Positions 60,476 through 64,000 of a stretch of DNA of 64,000 nucleotides are shown here, in pieces (position 1 is the first letter of the stretch; each line of letters opens with the position of its first letter). The notes under the pieces were generated by a model, which was not told where the DNA came from, ran no database searches, and was given only the letters and a program-made list of their open reading frames with translations. The stretch comes from Gorsachius magnificus. Lineage: Eukaryota > Chordata > Aves > Pelecaniformes > Ardeidae. The DNA lies in NCBI GenBank assembly GCA_034008185.1, contig CM067086.1:68866286-68930285 (forward strand). Direction: 5' to 3'. The translations under genes and the position numbers were made by a program.

Positions 60476-63400
60476 GTTGGTTTCATATGATGTCATGCGG
60501 TTGTTCAGAAATATTAAAGGATTTTAAAAAATTAAAACTAACAGAGATATAGAACAATGAAACTTTGAAAACTGAGGGTCTACATAAAAATTATGGCATA
60601 TCTCCTTAGGCAACTGCATGACAATTAAGAGTTGTATGTCTGGCATGCAACGTGCTTGTCATCATAGCTAAATACAGCACAAATAAATATTTGAAAAGGC
60701 CTTTGAGCATTACAGAGATTTAATTCTGATGAAGGATGCATCCTCTTTAGTGACGATAGTGTCAGAACAGCATCGATGCCTAAGAATCATAAATAAATTG
60801 CATAGTATATTGCAGGTACCCTGTTAAGATACATTAGGATATCAGGATAAAACTTAGCAGTAGCTGCACGTGCTCAAGGCATAGTTCCATTATCCCCGGA
60901 GTTTATGTGCACCCCAGACAAGCCATGGGCACTGAAGGAGAGGTGCAACCCAAAGGGGAATGGAGGTGGGAGGTGTCTGAGCCAAAGGTTGTTCCTCAAC
61001 TCTGACATTTTGTGTCCCCTCACGTAACATTCTTCCCTGAATTGGTTGAGTTCTCTTGGACCATTTGCACTTTTGATCTTTGTATGACCCCACATCAGTG
61101 AGTTCACTGCTGCCACTGCCCCTTGCATGGCACCTGAGCATCTCCCCGAGCACGTGGCATTCACACACACAGAAGTAGCTTGAAGAACACCATTCCTGAC
61201 ACCATCAAGTGTCCCAAAATCAAATAATTCCGGAATAGAGCTGAATAAATGCTCACTGAATGAGCTTCACCTCTTTCCCTGTGACTGTTCTGTGTGTCCT
61301 TACATCTTCTTTGCTCTCCCACCTTTAAGACCTGTTCTAAAGACAGACTGGCCGCATTCATCCTCTGTTGGTAGGATACACCCATGCCTTATTTCATGGG
61401 CTGTAATGAACTTATTTTCACAGCATTCCTTTGAGGTAATTCTATGAAAGTGAAACATAGAGAAAGGTCAGACATACTCGCTGCTAGCAGGGCTGGCTTT
61501 GGGAGAGGGATTTTACCTCTGTATTTAAAGGCATCATCAAGATTGATGCTTAGACATGCTTCACCTGAACTCTGCATGTCCCATGGCACCAACAGCAGAT
61601 GCTGTCACCCTCATACTGGGCTTTTTTTGTGCAGTGTTTCCCCTCACCACCCTCCTGAGACATCTCTCCATTTCCGTAGGCTTTGCATCTGGTTTCCTGG
61701 GCAGGTGATCTGCAAATTCATCACTGCAGCCAGGTGATGGGAGGGCAGCGGCAGCTCTGAAAGAGCGTGGCAAAAGAGCTTAGACTCCAAGGGAAGCAAT
61801 GGTGTTCAGCAGACTCAAATAAGAACATGGAGATTCACTGCACGGTACTTCACTGTGAAAAAAGTCCCATTAGTGTTTTTTCGGTTGGCCAAGTACTGAG
61901 TATTTGCTGTATTTCTGGTCTTTGGTAGCACATGGAAGTACTCTTGAGTGGCAAAGCAAGCTGTCAAATCTCTTAGCATCTCACCTCTGCACTGGGATGA
62001 GCAATTCTGGCGACCTGTAAAGGGAATATTTATCTTCTGAGCTTCCTGACCTGTTTCTAAGGCCACGCAGGTTGAATATCTGCATGTCTAGACAGTGCAT
62101 GAACTGAAACTATTAAATCTTTTGAGGTCTGCCTGGATTTTCCCCAGTGCTGTTAATGAGTGCATTTACAAAATGAGCGCTGCAGATCTCTTGCTGTAAA
62201 ATAATAAAAACGAGATGAATTGCCTACTTACCAATGATGAAAGCTGAGACCTCACCAACATTACTCCCTGTGAGCAGCCTTAACGATTGCGTAGGGGACA
62301 GCCGGTGGCAGGACAGACCCCAGCGCTGGGAACGCTGCAGACCAGGGCTTCCTTTTGCTGGGATGGTCCCTTGGCTCCTGCCTCCAGGTTTCTGCAAAGC
62401 CAGCTCTTACCTCTGTATGGTCTTACCTTTGTATCAGCCTTAAACTAAGATATTAGGAATCCCAGGTGCCTGCTAGACACTTGGGTATTTTTTACTGGGC
62501 ATAGTCTCGCTGTCTCTCACCATAAATTCAGTCCTTACTGAAACAGATACATGTAATCTAGGAAAAAAAATCATTGTGAAAAAAAGCATTTAAAAAAAAA
62601 AAAAGAGTAGTACCATTACAAAACTAAACCTGTTCCTGCTCTGCGGCGACATGCTGTCTCCACTCATCCAGCTGAGACCAGGGAGGAATTTTAAAAGTCC
62701 TGTGCAAATTTTAGTTGCAGTTTGGAGACAAGAGATGGTAAATGAGAATTTTCCTTTTCTTGGTAATGCAATTAGGTTGGCAGTTCCTTCAACACAGATT
62801 TTGCTTGCTCCTGGTTGAGGGATGTCTGTAGCTAAATCGGCACATACTAGCCAGTGTATATACTAAGTAAGCATTTTTGTCAAATAATGTACATTACAAA
62901 AATCAGAAATCGTTGGGATGAGAGTGATTTGTCCCTAAAGACAACTGCTTCATCCATTCGTTTGCTGTTAGAGAATTCTTTATTCTCCGGAACATACATA
63001 TGTTTAAATTTAATACAAACCATATTGCCTTTCAATAAGCAAATGAGCACCCTACTGCAATGCATCTGTGTTTTTGAGCTGATTTAAAACACCACATTTA
63101 CCTGTTGAGAACCTCATTAAACATCTAGTGGCTATTTCCTTTCCTCTCATGCAGCAATTGTCTTAAGTATTTAAGAAATGGCTTGTTGAAACGTTCATAT
63201 CTGACAGTTGAGCCGTTATTTATTGGCGAAAATTCAATCTTACTTAAAAAGTTAAGCAAAATCAGTATGTTCATTTTCCTTAGAAATGCACTTTGGCATC
63301 ATGCACTTGTCTTATTGCGTTATTACTCGTTGATCTGTTTATGCATAGACGCATGTAGGTTGCTTAAAATGCAGCTTTGTTTTTCCAGTTCATTTCCCAA

Positions 63401-63751
63401 GACAACCTTGCTTCTTCACGGTATGGACGAAGCAGCGAAGCTCCGGCATGCCTTATTTTAAAAGGGCTGGGTTTGTCATCTTGATTGCAGCTGCAGTCAT
63501 TAATTTGTCACTATGCAATTTTTTTGTATGAAAAAATAGGGTCATTCGTAATTAGCTTTTAGAAAACGAGTTAGTTCACTAGTGACGGGAGTGCACCATC
63601 TGTCGCTCGAGATCCATCCGGAGAAGGTTGTAGCACTGTGGGATACTCGCTAAGTCATCGCCACTGAAATGTGAATTGTGTCTTGGGATTGATAGTCCCT
63701 TGATTATGGAAATGTAGTTGTGGGTATAAGCATGATGTGTTTAATTTAAAC

Positions 63752-64000
63752 TTATCAACACATACAAATACCTCAAGGGTGGATGTCACGAGGATGGAGC
63801 CAGACTCTTCCCAGTGGTGCCCAGTGCCAGGACAAGGGGCAATGGGCACAAACTGAAGCAGAAGAGGTTCCAGGTGAACGGGAGGAAGAAATTCTTGACT
63901 GTGGGGGTGATGGAGCCCTGGCCCAGGCTGCCCAGGGGGGCTGTAGAGTCTCCTTCTCTGGAGATCTTCAACCCCCGCCTGGCCGCTGTCCTGTGCCCCC
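63752..64000 (+). mobile_element. CR1, group A, cut by window edge
   Basis: It starts near CTTATCAACACATACAAATA and runs through TGTCACGAGGATGGAGCC to the GCTGTCCTGTGCCCCC block. It continues off the right end, so the tail is not seen. Confidence 0.9.

Larger units (their letters stand above)
50919..64000 (+). other. MDGA2: Downstream MDGA2 intron, 5' part
   Basis: This is intronic by inference. The exon that should complete the FnIII domain was looked for and not found. It contains five full or partial CR1 copies plus one running off the end. Blank stretches with no recognisable feature are 51134-52960, 53600-54593, 55109-55760, 55935-56924, 57266-60292 and 60476-63751. The last two are AT-rich and free of CR1 for about 3 kb each. 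Confidence 0.6.

Overview
The window looks like an intronic part of a bird chromosome. Three things support this. Roughly 30 truncated CR1 LINE copies are present, most ending in the avian-type 8-base tail (ATTCTATG or close variants). I could recognise no other interspersed repeat class. The two recognisable coding segments are vertebrate exons with proper splice sites. I cannot name the species.

Only two protein-coding exons can be supported, both on the + strand: an Ig-like domain exon (17135-17404) and the first exon of a fibronectin-III-like domain (50770-50918). They join in frame (phase 1 to phase 1) across a 33,365-base intron. Their translations match the Ig6-FnIII junction of the MDGA family of GPI-anchored synaptic adhesion regulators, and MDGA2 fits better than MDGA1. 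The rest of the window is intron: 1-17134 upstream, 17405-50769 between the exons, and 50919-64000 downstream. No other exon, tRNA, rRNA or separate gene could be supported on either strand.

The introns are dominated by CR1 fragments, about 11 kb or 17 percent of the window by my own boundaries. I sort them by eye into four groups. Group A encodes [18 protein letters not shown] and ends GGGATTCTGGGATTCTGTG. Group B encodes [19 protein letters not shown] and ends in a CCTCTAGGGGTCCCTTCC block followed by ATTCTATG repeats. Group C is very G-rich and ends with a GAGCTTAAAGGGCTT block before the octamers. Group D is older and its tail reads GATTCTAGGATTCTATG. Several A and B copies are almost identical to each other, so they inserted recently or have exchanged sequence. 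Other features are a 169-base AT-rich self-complementary tract, a degenerate ATTTT/ATTTC tract just behind the FnIII exon, homopolymer runs and two small CpG clusters.

I found no undescribed multi-gene system. The best leads concern RNA processing of this one gene: inverted CR1 pairs that flank both exons, an open frame running out of the FnIII exon through the ATTTT tract to a possible intronic polyadenylation signal, and repeated internal deletions in CR1 copies at long G runs.
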